Of a DNA stretch of 7,286 bases, positions 6,609 to 7,286 are shown piece by piece. The notes below the pieces were generated by a model that made no database searches, was not told the DNA's origin, and was given only the letters and a program-made list of their open reading frames with translations. The stretch's first letter is position 1. The number at the start of each line of letters is the position of its first letter. Position numbers and translations under genes: made by a program. The DNA is from an uncultured Methylococcaceae bacterium (GTDB lineage Bacteria; Pseudomonadota; Gammaproteobacteria; Methylococcales; Methylomonadaceae), in contig CAIVAH010000162.1 of NCBI GenBank assembly GCA_903903765.1, positions 1 to 7,286 on the forward strand, in the 5' to 3' direction.

Positions 6609-6780
6609 ATTTAGAAGTGAACATGGCGTTACGTTACGTCACTTACCAAGAGGGTAATTTAATAAATATCAGACACAAGTACTGTTAATGCTAACTTTAT
6701 AGTACAATTTGCCCATTTTAACCGTGTCTATTTAGGCTCTATGCCGACCATTATTTAATAGACCGATACTTTAAACAGAT

Positions 6781-6786
6781 TGGGGA
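6781..6786 (+). promoter_or_regulatory. Ribosome binding site of ilvE
   Basis: TGGGGA ends 9 nt before the ATG at 6796 and 15 nt before a second in-frame ATG at 6802. The spacing favours the first ATG. Confidence 0.5.
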
Positions 6787-6795
6787 ATTCCAAAG

Positions 6796-7286
6796 ATGAC
6801 AATGGACGATAGAGATGGCGTAATTTGGCTAGATGGCGCTTGGGTAGAGTGGCGTGAAGCTAAAGTCCATGTATTAACGCATACTTTGCATTATGGACTG
6901 GGTGTGTTTGAAGGGATTAGAGCTTATCACGCTGAAAAAGGCACGGCCATTTTTAGAAACCAAGAACATACTGATCGTTTATTTAGGTCTGCGCATATCA
7001 TGAATATGCCGATGTCTTTTTCTAAAGAAGAAATTAATCAAGCGCAATTAGATGCTCTAAAAAATAATAAATTGGATAGTGCCTATATCCGTACGATGTG
7101 CTTTTATGGCTCAGAAGGCATGGGTTTAAGAGCTGATAATTTAAAAGTCCATGTGATCGTGGCTGCTTGGCCTTGGGGTGCTTATTTGGGCGCTGAAAGT
7201 ATTGAAAAAGGCATTCGTATTCGAACTTCTTCTTACACGCGTAATCACCATAACAGCACGATGTGTAAAGCGAAAGCGAATGGTAA
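6796..7286 (+). CDS. ilvE: Branched-chain amino acid aminotransferase, N-terminal part (3' end off window)
   Basis: IlvE is a cytoplasmic pyridoxal-phosphate enzyme, fold type IV, catalysing the last step of valine, leucine and isoleucine synthesis and the first step of their breakdown, with glutamate/2-oxoglutarate as partner. The window holds 163 complete codons, about half of the roughly 308-residue protein. It begins with DRDGVIWLDGAWVEW, followed by HVLTHTLHYGLGVFEGIRAY (35-54), HTDRLFRSAHIMNM, SAYIRTMCFYGSEGMGL (100-116) and AAWPWGAY. The frame leaves the window at KAKANG, where Lys160 is the expected PLP-binding lysine. These motifs match the gamma- and betaproteobacterial IlvE class closely. 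The start is the ATG at 6796, with a GGGGA ribosome site. The gene reads away from the minus-strand glycosylation genes and is preceded by a 412-nt gap. In Pseudomonas it directly follows glnE. No frame break is seen. Confidence 0.95.
   Translation, partial: MTMDDRDGVIWLDGAWVEWREAKVHVLTHTLHYGLGVFEGIRAYHAEKGTAIFRNQEHTDRLFRSAHIMNMPMSFSKEEINQAQLDALKNNKLDSAYIRTMCFYGSEGMGLRADNLKVHVIVAAWPWGAYLGAESIEKGIRIRTSSYTRNHHNSTMCKAKANG

Larger units (their letters stand above)
6384..6795. other. 412-nt AT-rich divergent regulatory gap between the GT2 gene and ilvE
   Basis: This gap must carry promoters for both directions. It contains two inverted repeats (6504-6530 and 6561-6586), repeated GCTAAC/GTTAGC boxes, a near-palindrome CCATATTAATTAAATGG (6391-6407) just ahead of the GT2 start, and a 23-codon frame at 6617-6688. 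For the minus strand, TATCAT (6442-6437) is a fair -10 box but its -35 is weak (TGAAGA, 6466-6461, 18 nt apart). For ilvE, TACAAT (6703-6708) resembles a -10 without a clear -35. No larger gene is seen on either strand. Confidence 0.6.

Overview
The window looks like a chromosomal segment of a moderately AT-rich gammaproteobacterium. The two edge genes support this: the C-terminal part of glnE (glutamine synthetase adenylyltransferase) on the left and the N-terminal part of ilvE (branched-chain aminotransferase, of the type seen in Pseudomonas) on the right. In Pseudomonas aeruginosa, glnE is followed directly by ilvE and then by LPS-core genes. Here about 6.1 kb separates them. I cannot name the species.

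Layout from left to right. (1) 1-675: 3' end of glnE, followed 4 nt later by a TTG-started gene for an unrecognised multi-pass membrane protein (680-1423), probably co-transcribed with glnE. (2) 1424-2053: a 630-nt gap with an unassigned minus-strand open frame that may be a gene remnant, an imperfect long hairpin, and a good sigma70-type promoter next to the following gene. (3) 2054-3415: a cytoplasmic family 1 glycoside hydrolase (beta-glucosidase type). (4) 6383-3419 on the minus strand: two tightly spaced genes converging on the hydrolase gene with only 3 nt between stop codons. The first is a polyprenyl-phosphate glycosyltransferase of the GtrB/dolichol-phosphate-mannose-synthase type. 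The second is a large membrane protein with a GtrA-like flippase domain fused to a GT-C-like multi-pass part and a C-terminal soluble domain. (5) 6384-6795: an AT-rich 412-nt regulatory gap with two perfect-armed inverted repeats. (6) 6796 to the window end: ilvE.

The most interesting unit is the two-gene minus-strand module. A gtr cluster for O-antigen glucosylation normally uses three proteins: GtrB makes the lipid-linked sugar, GtrA is thought to flip it, and a serotype-specific GT-C enzyme transfers the sugar outside the membrane. Here the flippase-like and GT-C-like parts are in one polypeptide, so the module may be a self-contained surface glycosylation system in two genes. The sugar and acceptor cannot be read from the sequence. 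The beta-glucosidase and the glycosylation genes look higher in GC than the flanking housekeeping genes (spot counts on 60-base lines: 38 and 45% in glnE, 47 and 52% in the hydrolase), consistent with an acquired block. No transposase, integrase, tRNA, rRNA or CRISPR array was seen.
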